Assembly: GCA_002401545.1 (NCBI GenBank)
Contig: NVTJ01000012.1
Location: 1 to 35,087, forward strand
Reading direction: 5' to 3'
Source: Alphaproteobacteria bacterium
GTDB lineage: Bacteria > Pseudomonadota > Alphaproteobacteria > Sphingomonadales > Emcibacteraceae
Length of the DNA: 35,087 nucleotides
Shown in pieces: positions 23,546-32,695 of this stretch. The position numbers and the translations under genes are program-made. Each line of letters opens with the position of its first letter. The stretch's first letter is position 1. The notes below the pieces were generated by a model. The model searched no databases. It was not told the DNA's origin and worked only from the letters and a program-made list of their open reading frames with translations.

Positions 23546-24736
23546 ATGGGTTTGCGGCCTGATACATTAATTGTGGTTATATTATTAACCCTGCTGACGG
23601 CTCTTGGGCCGATTACAACGGATTTATATCTACCCGCCCTGCCCGCCATTCAGGAATTCTTCCATACGGATGTGCCGACTGTACAGCTGACCCTGAGTGT
23701 TTACATGGTAGTTTTCGGCCTGTGCCAGATTTTCTACGGACCGCTGTCTGATCGCTTCGGGCGCAAGCCGATCATTCTTGTCGGCACATTGATATATCTT
23801 TTTGGCTCTGTTGTATGTGTGCTTGCTCCCAAAATCGAGATTCTCATAGCCGGGCGCATTTTACAGGCCCTTGGCGGATGCGCAGGTGTCATCCTTGCCC
23901 GGACCATGGTGCGCGATATATACGGCCAGTCACATTCTGCCCGGATTTTATCCTATATGGGAACGGCAATGGCGCTGGCACCGGCACTGGGGCCGATCAT
24001 CGGTGGTTATCTGACAATTATTTACGGCTGGCAGGCCAGCTTTGTCATTCTGGCAGTTTTTGGCGGCATATGTGTCCTTGGCATAATATTCATATTGCAG
24101 GAAACCAATCAATATAAAGACCCTCATGCCATCCACCCAAGGCAAACGCTACGCAATTTTATGACCCTGCTCCATGACCGCAGCTACACCGGTTATCTGC
24201 TGATTATAACCTTCAGCTACAGCGGTCTGTTCGCCTTCATCTCTGGTTCTGCCTTTGTTTTCATCAAAATATTAGGACTGAGTGCGGACCAATATGGCTA
24301 TTGTTTTACCACCGCTGTTGTCGGTTATATGATCGGAACCCAGATAGGGGGACGTATTGTCGGCACCATAGGCATTGTCCGTATCGCCGGCATTGGCGCC
24401 TTAACATGTGCCATCGCCGGTATTTCAATGCTGATAATGGCGATAATACCTGTTGTTCATGTGGCGGCTGTTCTCGCACCTATGGTCCTTTATATGACGG
24501 GTCTGGGCATGACCTTTCCCACCTCGCTGGCCGGGCTGATCGGGCCATTCCCCAAAATGGTCGGTGCCGCCTCTTCGCTGACGGGATTTATTCAGAATAG
24601 TTTTGCCGCTTTTGTCGGCCTTATGGTCGCCCACAGTTTCAACATGACCCAACTTCCCATGGCCATCGGCATTTGCCTCATGGGCGTTGGCGCATGGGCC
24701 AGTTACCGTCTGCTGATTCACAAAAGCACCCCCTAA
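23546..24736 (+). CDS. Bcr/CflA-type MFS drug-efflux transporter
   Basis: 396 residues with 12 hydrophobic helices, Bcr/CflA subfamily of the major facilitator superfamily (drug:H+ antiport). The signatures are LTALGPITTDLYLPALPAI in helix 1, LSVYMVVFGLCQIFYGPLSDRFGRKP (the MFS loop motif between helices 2 and 3), RILQALGGCAGVILARTMVRDIYG, and MALAPALGPIIGGYL. An open frame continues far upstream to 23093, but that part overlaps the helicase gene on the other strand and has no transporter sequence. The ATG at 23546, with TGGA about 9 bases ahead, gives the normal length. Substrates cannot be told. Confidence 0.9.
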   Translation: MGLRPDTLIVVILLTLLTALGPITTDLYLPALPAIQEFFHTDVPTVQLTLSVYMVVFGLCQIFYGPLSDRFGRKPIILVGTLIYLFGSVVCVLAPKIEILIAGRILQALGGCAGVILARTMVRDIYGQSHSARILSYMGTAMALAPALGPIIGGYLTIIYGWQASFVILAVFGGICVLGIIFILQETNQYKDPHAIHPRQTLRNFMTLLHDRSYTGYLLIITFSYSGLFAFISGSAFVFIKILGLSADQYGYCFTTAVVGYMIGTQIGGRIVGTIGIVRIAGIGALTCAIAGISMLIMAIIPVVHVAAVLAPMVLYMTGLGMTFPTSLAGLIGPFPKMVGAASSLTGFIQNSFAAFVGLMVAHSFNMTQLPMAIGICLMGVGAWASYRLLIHKSTP

Positions 24737-24891
24737 GGGGTTTTATATTTTTTCCTCAAGTTTAAATTTTTCTGTATGATGGAAAATTCAATTTGCAACA
24801 TTGGTTCCCTGCCTGTGGTCACTCTTTGTACCAACGGCAAAATCGTGAATAAAATTCTGGGATCACCTTAAAGTAAATATCAGAGGTAAAG

Positions 24892-27800
24892 ATGAAGATT
24901 GCCACACGTATCCTGATTATCTTTATAATAATTCTTGGCCTTCTCACCGCATTGGTTATTGCAATGGGCCAGTTGGCAGACAGCCGAAAGCAATCCGACG
25001 CAACAACCGCCCGGCTGTATTTATATCACGGTCTGGCGCACCAACTGCGACAAAGTTCTGATGACCTGACCAGAATGGCCCGGACCTACGTCATGACCGG
25101 AGATAATATATACAAACAATATTATAACGAAATCCGGGCGATCCGGGACGGAAAGAGGCCACGTCCAGAGAGATATCAGGGTTCTTACTGGGATTTGGTA
25201 ATAGCCAATAAACAAAAAATACCATCACGTGGCATTTCTATCTCCCTCATTGACCTGATGAAAAACGCCGGCATAACGGTTCAGGAACTGGCCGTAATGG
25301 AAAGGGCAAAAAGAAACTCCGATGATCTGAGCAAAAGGGAAAAAATTGCTTTTGCCGCTCTGAAGGGGCACTTTCCCGATGATACAGGGAAATTGACTAT
25401 TCAGGGCAATCCCGACCCGGCACTTGCCCGCGAGATTCTCCATAATGCCCAATATCACAAGGCTAAAGCGGAAATCCTGCTACCCATCAGAGAGTTTCTG
25501 GGGCTTATCAACAAACGTATTGGCATTGAAATAGCTCAAAACAAGACAGAAGAGAATTTGTATCGGACAATCACTACCCTGTTGGTGGTGACAACCATAT
25601 TATTCTCCCTGTTGGCGTTTTTCTACTTCAGGATAAAAGTCGTCAGACCGATTGTATCACTGTCGAACGTTGCTCAGCGTATTCTGTCCGGTGACTTGAA
25701 TGAACGGGCTGCTGTCAGGGGAGGAGATGAAATTGGACATCTCAACAGTGCTTTTAACAAGATGATAGAGGAGAGAATCCAGATTGAATTTGAATTAAAA
25801 AGTAATGAACAGAGTCTCCGAACAACGCTGAACTCCATCGGCGATGCGCTGATTGCCACCGATATCTACGGCAATATAATACGCATGAATCCCGTTGCCG
25901 AAAAATTATCCGGTTGGCTGGCAAGTGAAGCCGAAGGCAAACCGCTGACCGAGGTTTTCCATATCATCAATGCTACGACCAGAAAAACTGTCCGCAATCC
26001 GGTCAACAGCGTGCTGGGAGAAGGCAAGGTCATCGGCCTCGCCAACCACACCACTCTGATCGCAAAGGACGGGACAGAACATCAGATTGCTGATTCCGCA
26101 GCCCCCATACGGGATGATGATGGCGACATTACAGGTGTGGTTCTTGTCTTCCGTGATGTCACGGAAGAATACGCCATTCAGGAACAGCTCCATAAAAGTG
26201 AGGAACGTTTTAAAAGACTGTTTAATCATGCGGAGGTTTCCATCTGGAACGAAGACCTGACAGAAGTTCAGAAAACCCTGAACAAACTGCGCGAAGATGG
26301 CGTAACAGACCTTCGCCAACATCTGGAGGACAACCCGCAAACTGTCTGGGATATGACCGCCACGGTCAAGGTGGTTCAGGTCAACAAAGCAACATTAAAA
26401 CTGTTTGGGACAAAGCCCGGTGATAAATTTATCCAGAATATCGGCAAGACCTTTGGGCCAAATACAATTAAAGTTTTCACCGATATATTATGTTCTATTT
26501 GGAACCGGGAAAATATTTTTCGTTCCGAAGCAGATTTTCAAACGCTGGACGGCAGAACCATTAACACAATCATTTCTTTCCAGATACCACAAACAGATGG
26601 GGATTTTAAGACTGTTCCGGTAAGCGTCATGGATGTCACTCAGATCAAGACGGCACAGGCGGCACGAAAAGAAAGTGAAAAACGTCTGTCCCTGCATCTG
26701 GAACAATCACCGCTTGGGGTGATCTCATGGGATACAAATATGACCTGCATCCAGTGGAACCCTGCCGCTGAAAAAATCTTTGGCTATACACAGGAAGAAG
26801 CCTTGGGAAAACATGGCATAGAGCTGCTGGTTGCCAAAAAACTCAAAAGTGAAATGTCCCAATATGCCAAACAGATGATGCAACAGAGCGGAAGCACCCA
26901 TAAAATCAATGAGAATATGACAAAAGATAGCCGGACCATCATTTGTGAATGGTTCAATACCCCGTTAATAGACGAGGAGGGGATGGCCATTGGTATCACT
27001 TCCATGGTTCAGGATATTACCAAACACAAGGTGATTGAGGATGAATTGAGAAAACTGTCAAGAGCGGTGGAACAAAGCCCTGCCGCCATCCTCATTACAG
27101 ACACGGAGGGCACCATCGAATATGTCAATCCCAAATTTGAAGAATCCACCGGCTATAACGCAAAAGAAGTTATGGGCAGAACCCCCCGTTTTCTCAAGTC
27201 AGATGACACCTCGGAAGCACAATATAAAACGCTGTGGGATACCATCACCGCAGGCAAAAAATGGCGTGGCGAGTTCCCTACCAAACGAAAAGACGGCAGC
27301 ATTTTCTGGGAATTCGCCTCTATTTCCCCTATTACAGCCGAAGATGGAACAATCACTCACTTTCTGGCGATCAAGGAAGATATTACGGAACGAAAACAGC
27401 TTGAAAATCACCTGCGCCGATCACAAAAAATGGAGGCAATCGGGGAGTTGGCCGGCGGCATAGCCCATGATTTTAACAATTTACTTGGTATCATCATCGG
27501 CAACCTCGATCTCATGAAACGTAAAGTTGAGGAAGGAAGCAAGTTAGAGAAACATCTGGAGAAAGCCCAGAATGCAGCCCTTCGAGGGTCTTCGCTGACC
27601 CGCCGTCTGTTAAATTTTTCCCATCAGGCACCTGAAATTGGCCGTCCGGCGAATATAAATAATATCATCAGAAGTCTGGAAGACCTGGTCGGCAAATCCT
27701 TGACCAGAAAAATCACCCTTGAGACGGTTCTGGCCGATGGGTTGTGGACGGTCGCGCTTAATTCAGGGGATTTTGAAGATATGATGATTAATCTTTCGCT

Positions 27801-28554
27801 CAACGCCCGCGACGCCATGCCAAAGGGGGGACGGTTGATCATTAAAACCCGCAATATAGTCATTAATCACCAAATCACCAATTATGAGGGAAAGCTCGAG
27901 CCTGGCGACTATGTGGAAATTACCATAAGCGACACCGGGGTCGGCATGGCGAAAGAAATATCCGCAAAAATTTTTGACCCCTTCTTCACAACAAAAGAAA
28001 AAGATAAAGGTACCGGCCTTGGGCTGGCAATGGTATATGGCTTTATCCAGAGAACGAAAGGGCATATTTCTGTCCACTCCGAAGAGGGGGTTGGCACTAC
28101 ATTCAAAATTTTCCTGCCACGGTCACGGGATATGACAAGACGTGTGAAGCATCCTGTCACGATTAACGAAGTCATACCGGGCGGCACTGAAACCATCCTC
28201 ATCGTTGACGACGAGAAGGAGCTCACCCTGATCGCAAAGAATATTTTAGAAAACCTGGGATATACCGCAATTTGCGCTTATAATGCCGATGAGGCGCTTC
28301 AGTGCCTTGCCAACAATAAAATTGACCTCCTGTTTTCGGATATTATCATGACGGGATCGCTTAATGGTTTTGATTTCGCAGAAACAGCAACCAGAATCTA
28401 TCCGGAATTGCAAATATTATTAACCTCAGGTTTTACGGGAAATATGCAGACCACTGAAGAAACCGGAAAGTGGGAGGAAAAAATAATTGTAAAACCTTAC
28501 CGCAACGTTGATCTCGCCAACCGAATTCGGCAAACTCTGGATAAAAAGGGCTAG
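24892..28554 (+). CDS. Membrane hybrid histidine kinase (HAMP, four PAS, HisKA, ATPase, receiver)
   Basis: 1220 residues. A transmembrane helix (7-27), an extracytoplasmic sensor of about 200 residues, and a second helix (226-247) lead into HAMP (248-300). PAS domains lie at about 307-430, 437-585, 598-713 and 722-842; the second has an insert (IWNEDLTEVQKTLNKLREDGVTDLRQ) seen in other signalling PAS domains. HisKA has phosphoacceptor His859 in GGIAHDFNNLLG. The ATPase has its N box (MINLSLNARDAM), DTGVGM, FDPFFTTK and GTGLGLAMVYG. The receiver (about 1100-1215) has Asp1150 in LLFSDIIMTG. The outer sensor contains RTYVMTGD and RDGKRPRPERYQGSYWD. All catalytic residues are present. AGAGG lies before the ATG. 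The ligand is unknown. Confidence 0.93.
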   Translation: MKIATRILIIFIIILGLLTALVIAMGQLADSRKQSDATTARLYLYHGLAHQLRQSSDDLTRMARTYVMTGDNIYKQYYNEIRAIRDGKRPRPERYQGSYWDLVIANKQKIPSRGISISLIDLMKNAGITVQELAVMERAKRNSDDLSKREKIAFAALKGHFPDDTGKLTIQGNPDPALAREILHNAQYHKAKAEILLPIREFLGLINKRIGIEIAQNKTEENLYRTITTLLVVTTILFSLLAFFYFRIKVVRPIVSLSNVAQRILSGDLNERAAVRGGDEIGHLNSAFNKMIEERIQIEFELKSNEQSLRTTLNSIGDALIATDIYGNIIRMNPVAEKLSGWLASEAEGKPLTEVFHIINATTRKTVRNPVNSVLGEGKVIGLANHTTLIAKDGTEHQIADSAAPIRDDDGDITGVVLVFRDVTEEYAIQEQLHKSEERFKRLFNHAEVSIWNEDLTEVQKTLNKLREDGVTDLRQHLEDNPQTVWDMTATVKVVQVNKATLKLFGTKPGDKFIQNIGKTFGPNTIKVFTDILCSIWNRENIFRSEADFQTLDGRTINTIISFQIPQTDGDFKTVPVSVMDVTQIKTAQAARKESEKRLSLHLEQSPLGVISWDTNMTCIQWNPAAEKIFGYTQEEALGKHGIELLVAKKLKSEMSQYAKQMMQQSGSTHKINENMTKDSRTIICEWFNTPLIDEEGMAIGITSMVQDITKHKVIEDELRKLSRAVEQSPAAILITDTEGTIEYVNPKFEESTGYNAKEVMGRTPRFLKSDDTSEAQYKTLWDTITAGKKWRGEFPTKRKDGSIFWEFASISPITAEDGTITHFLAIKEDITERKQLENHLRRSQKMEAIGELAGGIAHDFNNLLGIIIGNLDLMKRKVEEGSKLEKHLEKAQNAALRGSSLTRRLLNFSHQAPEIGRPANINNIIRSLEDLVGKSLTRKITLETVLADGLWTVALNSGDFEDMMINLSLNARDAMPKGGRLIIKTRNIVINHQITNYEGKLEPGDYVEITISDTGVGMAKEISAKIFDPFFTTKEKDKGTGLGLAMVYGFIQRTKGHISVHSEEGVGTTFKIFLPRSRDMTRRVKHPVTINEVIPGGTETILIVDDEKELTLIAKNILENLGYTAICAYNADEALQCLANNKIDLLFSDIIMTGSLNGFDFAETATRIYPELQILLTSGFTGNMQTTEETGKWEEKIIVKPYRNVDLANRIRQTLDKKG

Positions 28555-28557
28555 GCA

Positions 28558-29745
28558 ATGAATGGCATAAAACTCCTTGTTGTTGACGATGAGACTGATT
28601 TCGCGGCATTTGTAGCAGAGGTGGCTGAGGAAATGAACTTTGAAGTCCTGTCCACAGACAATCCGGCAGAATTTTCCACACTCTACAGTGCTGATATTAA
28701 TATAATTGTGCTTGATTTATTCATGCCGGCCACTGATGGCATTGAATTGCTCCGTTTCCTCTATAAAAACAAGAGCAAGGCTTCCATTGTATTTATGAGC
28801 GGCAAGGATAAAAGCGTACTTCGTTCGGCAAAAAAACTTGCCCAGGAACAGAAGATGACCGTGCTCGGGATACTGCAGAAACCATTCCGGGCAGAAGAAC
28901 TTGAAAAACTTCTCCTGAGCTATGTTCAACATTCCCATATCCAGAATTATGACATGAATGAATTTCCCTCACTGGAGGAATTGCGGCAAGCGCTGGAAAA
29001 TAAGGATATGTTTCTGGTTTATCAGCCACAGATCAACCTCGTCAGCCGCAAGGTTATCGGCGTCGAAGCCCTCATCAGATGGAAGCATCCCGTCGGCGGG
29101 GAGGTGCCAGCCAGTTATTTTATTCCCTTTGCCGAAGAGAATGATCTGATAAATGACATCACTTCATTTACGACTAAAACTGCCATCAGACAGATGTGCA
29201 TATGGGACAACAATGGCTTTGACCTGCAAATGTCCATAAATTTCTCTCCTAAAGTACTCGATAATCTTGACCTGCCCGAGAAACTGGCCGCTTACGTCAT
29301 TGAAATGGGGGCTGACATATCCAAAATCACCATAGAGGTTACGGAAACAGCCCTGATGTCAGACGTCACCCGTTATATGGATATACTTGCCCGCCTGCGC
29401 ATGAAGGGTTTCCATCTTGCTGTTGATGACTTTGGCACCGGCCATTCCTCGCTCCAGCAGCTTGTCCGTGCGCCTTTCTCTGAGCTTAAAATTGATCAGA
29501 TGTTTGTCCGGAACATGGACAGGGACCAGGAATGCCGGACTATTGTGGAAATTTCAATCCTGCTGGCCCATAAACTTGGAATGCATGTGGTTGCCGAGGG
29601 AATTGAAAATGAAAATATCTGGAATATTCTTCGTGATCTGGGCTGCGATGAAGGACAGGGATATTGGATGAGCAAACCCATGACTGCCACGGGAATCGAC
29701 CGCTGGATGACAAAATGGTCTTCCCAACAAGCCCGATTCCAGTAA
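28558..29745 (+). CDS. Response regulator with c-di-GMP phosphodiesterase (REC-EAL)
   Basis: 395 residues. The receiver (1-122) has Asp10-Asp11, phospho-acceptor Asp53 in VLDLFMP, and Lys108 in LQKPF. The EAL domain (about 138-385) keeps the catalytic and metal residues: Glu170 in GVEALIRW, then INFSPKVL, ITIEVTETAL, LAVDDFGTGHSSL, LKIDQMFV, VVAEGIEN and GQGYWMSKP. It should therefore hydrolyse c-di-GMP to pGpG, with phosphorylation of the receiver as the switch. It starts 3 bases after the kinase stop codon, with AAGGG in the kinase's last codons as ribosome site. The kinase is thus the obvious partner, possibly through a phosphorelay from its own receiver. Confidence 0.94.
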   Translation: MNGIKLLVVDDETDFAAFVAEVAEEMNFEVLSTDNPAEFSTLYSADINIIVLDLFMPATDGIELLRFLYKNKSKASIVFMSGKDKSVLRSAKKLAQEQKMTVLGILQKPFRAEELEKLLLSYVQHSHIQNYDMNEFPSLEELRQALENKDMFLVYQPQINLVSRKVIGVEALIRWKHPVGGEVPASYFIPFAEENDLINDITSFTTKTAIRQMCIWDNNGFDLQMSINFSPKVLDNLDLPEKLAAYVIEMGADISKITIEVTETALMSDVTRYMDILARLRMKGFHLAVDDFGTGHSSLQQLVRAPFSELKIDQMFVRNMDRDQECRTIVEISILLAHKLGMHVVAEGIENENIWNILRDLGCDEGQGYWMSKPMTATGIDRWMTKWSSQQARFQ

Positions 29746-29808
29746 CAATTTCAAAATATTAGATTGATTTTTTATGACATCTAACATAAAAGCATATATT
29801 GAGTTACG

Positions 29809-29836
29809 TTGATTCTCCTTTTTGAGGATATAAAAT
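29809..29836 (+). promoter_or_regulatory. Likely promoter of the cold-shock gene
   Basis: TTGATT (29809-29814) and TAAAAT (29831-29836) are spaced by 16 bases. Transcription from here gives a leader of about 145 bases, the long leader usual for cold-inducible csp genes. Confidence 0.5.
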
Positions 29837-29839
29837 AGA

Positions 29840-29986
29840 ATTCCACGCAGAGCCTCTTTGAGGTTTTGGACCGTTAAAATGGTTCTTCCTGTCTGTTTCT
29901 AGAGCTTCAATGACTGGACTTATACGAACTCTTGAACGCCCCGCATAAAAGGGAAATATTATATACAGACACTAAGGAAGCTAAAA
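29840..29986 (+). promoter_or_regulatory. Long structured 5' leader of the cold-shock gene
   Basis: About 145 untranslated bases. Near the front CCTC-TTT-GAGG followed by TTTT (29853-29867) is a short terminator-like hairpin. The ribosome site AAGGAAG lies just before the ATG. Long csp leaders act as RNA thermosensors or stability elements in other bacteria; that this one does so is inference. Confidence 0.4.
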
Positions 29987-30193
29987 ATGGCTACTGGCAC
30001 AGTTAAATGGTTTAACACAAACAAAGGATATGGCTTTATCGCTCCTGATAATGGCGGCAAAGATGTATTCGTACATATTACTGAACTGGAGAAATCCGGC
30101 ATTCGTCAATTGGACGATGGACAAAAAATCAGCTACGAAGTAGCAGAAAACAGAGGCAAAGAAGCAGCCGCCAGCATTCAGCTGATCGACTGA
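29987..30193 (+). CDS. CspA-family cold-shock protein
   Basis: 68 residues, a single cold-shock OB-fold domain that binds single-stranded RNA and DNA and melts RNA structure. RNP1 is KGYGFI and RNP2 is DVFVHI, with the opening MATGTVKWFNTNKGYGFIAPD and the aromatic patch W8, F9, F17, F28 (approximate numbering) intact. AAGGA lies 10 bases before the ATG. The gene is monocistronic, with a strong hairpin terminator downstream. Expression may rise in the cold or in stationary phase; several paralogues are usual per genome. Confidence 0.97.
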   Translation: MATGTVKWFNTNKGYGFIAPDNGGKDVFVHITELEKSGIRQLDDGQKISYEVAENRGKEAAASIQLID

Positions 30194-30246
30194 AGACCCA
30201 CCGGGGTCATCTCTTAATCTATATAAAGAGACGTCTATTTTAAGGA

Positions 30247-30281
30247 CGCGCTACAGGTGAATCTGTGGCGCGTTTGCTTTT
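30247..30281 (+). terminator. Terminator of the cold-shock gene
   Basis: CGCGCTACAG (30247-30256) pairs with CTGTGGCGCG (30263-30272), one G-U, loop of 6, followed by the T-rich TTTGCTTTTG. It lies 53 bases after the stop. Confidence 0.82.
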
Positions 30282-30401
30282 GTTTGTTCACGTAAACTCA
30301 CCTTATTCAACCATATTGCAAAACCATTATCACAACTTAACCTTTTATTAAATTCTATTAACTATCCTGCAGGTAGTATTTATTTGGCGAAAGATTAAGG
30401 C

Positions 30402-30767
30402 ATGACGACATTATATTCTGATATTGGAGGGGCGCCTGCTGTTAATGCGGCAGTTGACTTGTTTTACGATAAGATTTCCGGCGAATCCACCCTGGACCCC
30501 TTTTTTGTGGATATGGATAAAATCAGGCAAAGAGGTAAGATGAAAAAATTTCTGACTTTGCTGATGACGGGTCAGACTGAAAATTCATCTGACTATATGC
30601 GCCGTTCTCATTCTCACCTCATGGAAAAGGGCCTGAACGACAGTCATTTTGATACGGTCGGACAGTTGTTAAAAGAAACGCTGGAAGAATTAAATATACC
30701 GGGAAATTTTATCGCCCAAATCCTGGGGGCCGTTGAAGGGCTTCGTGATCCGGTTTTAAATCGATAA
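30402..30767 (+). CDS. Group 1 truncated haemoglobin (GlbN-type)
   Basis: 121 residues, the normal length of TrHb1. The pattern is LYSDIGGAPAVNAAVDLFYDKI, LDPFFVDMDKIRQRGKMKKFLTLLMTG, and the haem-ligand segment MRRSHSHLMEKGLNDSHFD with the proximal histidine in HSHL, then LLKETLEELNIPGNFIAQILGAVEGLRD. The Tyr in DLFYDKI sits at the distal B10 position expected for ligand stabilisation. Likely roles are binding oxygen or detoxifying nitric oxide; the family does not fix which. No ribosome site stronger than AAAGATTAAGG is seen. It stands alone between the cold-shock gene and the lectin-like gene. Confidence 0.92.
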   Translation: MTTLYSDIGGAPAVNAAVDLFYDKISGESTLDPFFVDMDKIRQRGKMKKFLTLLMTGQTENSSDYMRRSHSHLMEKGLNDSHFDTVGQLLKETLEELNIPGNFIAQILGAVEGLRDPVLNR

Positions 30768-30826
30768 ATAGACCTGCCGCCATTATTGTATAAAGTCTGT
30801 GGACAAAAAATATCCTGAAAATACCT

Positions 30827-30855
30827 GCCCCCTTATCTCCCGGAAACAAGGGGGC
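30827..30855 (+). terminator. Possible terminator after the globin gene
   Basis: GCCCCCTT (30827-30834) and AAGGGGGC (30848-30855) form a perfect 8-base stem with a 13-base loop. There is no T-run after it, so it may act with Rho or only stabilise the transcript. Confidence 0.4.
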
Positions 30856-31006
30856 GACCCTTACCTTGAATAAAATTCCCCTAACCCCCAATTGACATCA
30901 AACAGGTCGCAACGATATTAATTTCATATTAAGGCAATGTTGGTAATAATATTGAAAAAATATAAATCAGTTATATGATACGGATAAATGCAATGAAAGA
31001 AAATCC

Positions 31007-31573
31007 ATGATTATGGCTAAAAAAAAACTGATCGGCAGCCTGTTTCTCATTCTATTGTCAACGGTGCTCTCCCTGGCAGAGGTCGGACGAAAAACGCCCA
31101 ACCTTGAGGGTACAATCAGTGCGGGTCCTTATTATAACCCGGCATCAAAAAGTTATTTTGAATTATTCAGAATGCAACGTCTGCCCGGAATGCAAACCAG
31201 ATGGTGGGGGGCGCAACTGCTCGCCGAAGAAAAAATTTTCAACAATACCCGGGGCCGACTTGCCATCGTGCGGGATTTGGATACCCATCAATTTATTTTA
31301 CGAAACTTTCTGGGCAAAAATTACTGGATAGGATTACAGTATTTTTGCAATTCCAGAGCCTTGAAATGGGTTGATGGTACGGATGCGGCACAATCAAAGT
31401 TTTCTGCCTGGGACAGCCAGTGGTCCAACACCGATATCCGTTGTGCGAATATGAATTATATGCCTGTCCACTATACGACAGCAACTATAACACAAGGCTT
31501 AAGATGGCGGGCATCCGGACCCAACAAAGGCTATCCAATGTATCTTGTTGAATATCCCACAGGCAAAGAATGA
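31007..31573 (+). CDS. Secreted protein with a C-type-lectin-like domain
   Basis: 188 residues. A signal peptide (KKKLIGSLFLILLSTVLSLA) leads to a mature exported protein. Residues from about 80 read as a C-type lectin fold: GRLAIVRDLDTHQFILRNFLG (as in the GHLA-start helix), then YWIGLQYF (the WIGL motif), LKWVDG, FSAWDSQWSN, a cysteine near RCANMNY, and the closing strand MYLVEY. The family often binds sugars or proteins through loop residues; the classical Ca2+ motifs EPN and WND are not seen, so calcium-dependent sugar binding is doubtful. The ribosome site is weak and an ATG at 31013 is also possible. It converges on rarD with 8 bases between stop codons. This assignment rests on motif reading, not on a search. 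Confidence 0.68.
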   Translation: MIMAKKKLIGSLFLILLSTVLSLAEVGRKTPNLEGTISAGPYYNPASKSYFELFRMQRLPGMQTRWWGAQLLAEEKIFNNTRGRLAIVRDLDTHQFILRNFLGKNYWIGLQYFCNSRALKWVDGTDAAQSKFSAWDSQWSNTDIRCANMNYMPVHYTTATITQGLRWRASGPNKGYPMYLVEYPTGKE

Positions 31574-31581
31574 CACCGATA

Positions 31582-32487
31582 TTACTTTATAATCTTTTGC
31601 CCAAATGACAAGAAACTGCTCAGGGAATAGATCACAAGAGCCCCCCAGATGAAGCCGAAAGCAACCATATGGGTCGTGGTGAAGGCCTCTTTCCACAAAA
31701 AAACGGCAAGCAACAGGCTTATGGACGGCGCGATATACTGCAATAACCCTATGGTTGAAAGTGGTAATCTTCTCGCCGCCGATGTGAATAAAACCAATGG
31801 GACAGTGGTTACGACACCGCTAAACACAAGCATGAATAAAGTATAACTGTCATGATCAATAACTTCAGCTGAGGCAAATACATTCAGATAAATCAGATAC
31901 AAAACAGCAACCGGCAGCAGGATGAGCATCTCAATCCACAGGCCCACAATCGCACCGATCAGGATTTTTTTCCTGGTTAGGCCATACAGGGCAAAACTTG
32001 TCGCCAGATACAGGGCTATCCAGGGAAACTCCCCGCCTTCAATGATCATGTAAAACACCCCGATAGTCGCCAGACAAACGGATAACAATTTGATTCTGCC
32101 CAATCTTTCTCCCAACACAAGCATACCAAGTGCAACATTCATCAAGGGATTGATGAAATAGCCGAGAGCCGCCTGCAGCACATTATCATTGGCTACGGCC
32201 CAGATATAGACCAGCCAGTTGGAGCTGAGCAAAATTGCTGAAAACAGGAGCATTAACAGCAATTTCCTATTTGTAAAAACCTGCCGGATTTCCTGTATAA
32301 ACTGGGGAAGACTGCGTCTGAAAAACAGTAGAAAGATCAGGAATACAAATGACCAGATCATCCGGTACCCAAGGAATTCCATTGCCTTTACATGGGATAA
32401 TTCCTTAAAGTAGATTGGCAGCAACCCCCAAATTATGAAGGCCCCCAGGCCGTAAGCTACGCCTGCTGTATTATTTTTTTCAAGCAT
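31582..32487 (-). CDS. rarD: RarD protein, EamA-type transporter
   Basis: About 301 residues with ten hydrophobic helices, RarD branch of the drug/metabolite transporter superfamily. The start GVAYGLGAFIIWGLLPIYFKEL, then EFLGYRMIWSFVFL, SNWLVYIWAVANDNVLQAALGYFINPLMNVALG, and SLLLAVFLWKEAF are typical RarD text (chloramphenicol-sensitive phenotype in E. coli). Substrate is unknown. The ATG at 32487 begins the family's usual N-terminus; a start at 32523 would add 12 residues without a ribosome site. Confidence 0.93.
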   Translation of the reverse strand: MLEKNNTAGVAYGLGAFIIWGLLPIYFKELSHVKAMEFLGYRMIWSFVFLIFLLFFRRSLPQFIQEIRQVFTNRKLLLMLLFSAILLSSNWLVYIWAVANDNVLQAALGYFINPLMNVALGMLVLGERLGRIKLLSVCLATIGVFYMIIEGGEFPWIALYLATSFALYGLTRKKILIGAIVGLWIEMLILLPVAVLYLIYLNVFASAEVIDHDSYTLFMLVFSGVVTTVPLVLFTSAARRLPLSTIGLLQYIAPSISLLLAVFLWKEAFTTTHMVAFGFIWGALVIYSLSSFLSFGQKIIK

Positions 32488-32695
32488 GATTACTTCACAG
32501 TTATAAAAAAGACTTCCAGCCACTGGTATCGGATTATCAATGAAAAATCAACGATGTCGTAATGGTTATCTTTTCATTGCCCCGAAAGTCGATATTTACC
32601 TGAAAAAATTGAAAATAAAAAAATCTTTAACTTTTTCCTCCTATATATTATTATTGCTAGGTGTGAATGATCCAAATTGAGGTTTTCCAAACAAT

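Noticed and set aside
24727..24751. Possible terminator after the Bcr/CflA gene
   Set aside because: Only about four C-G pairs around a 3-base loop with an interrupted T-run; too weak to list as a feature.
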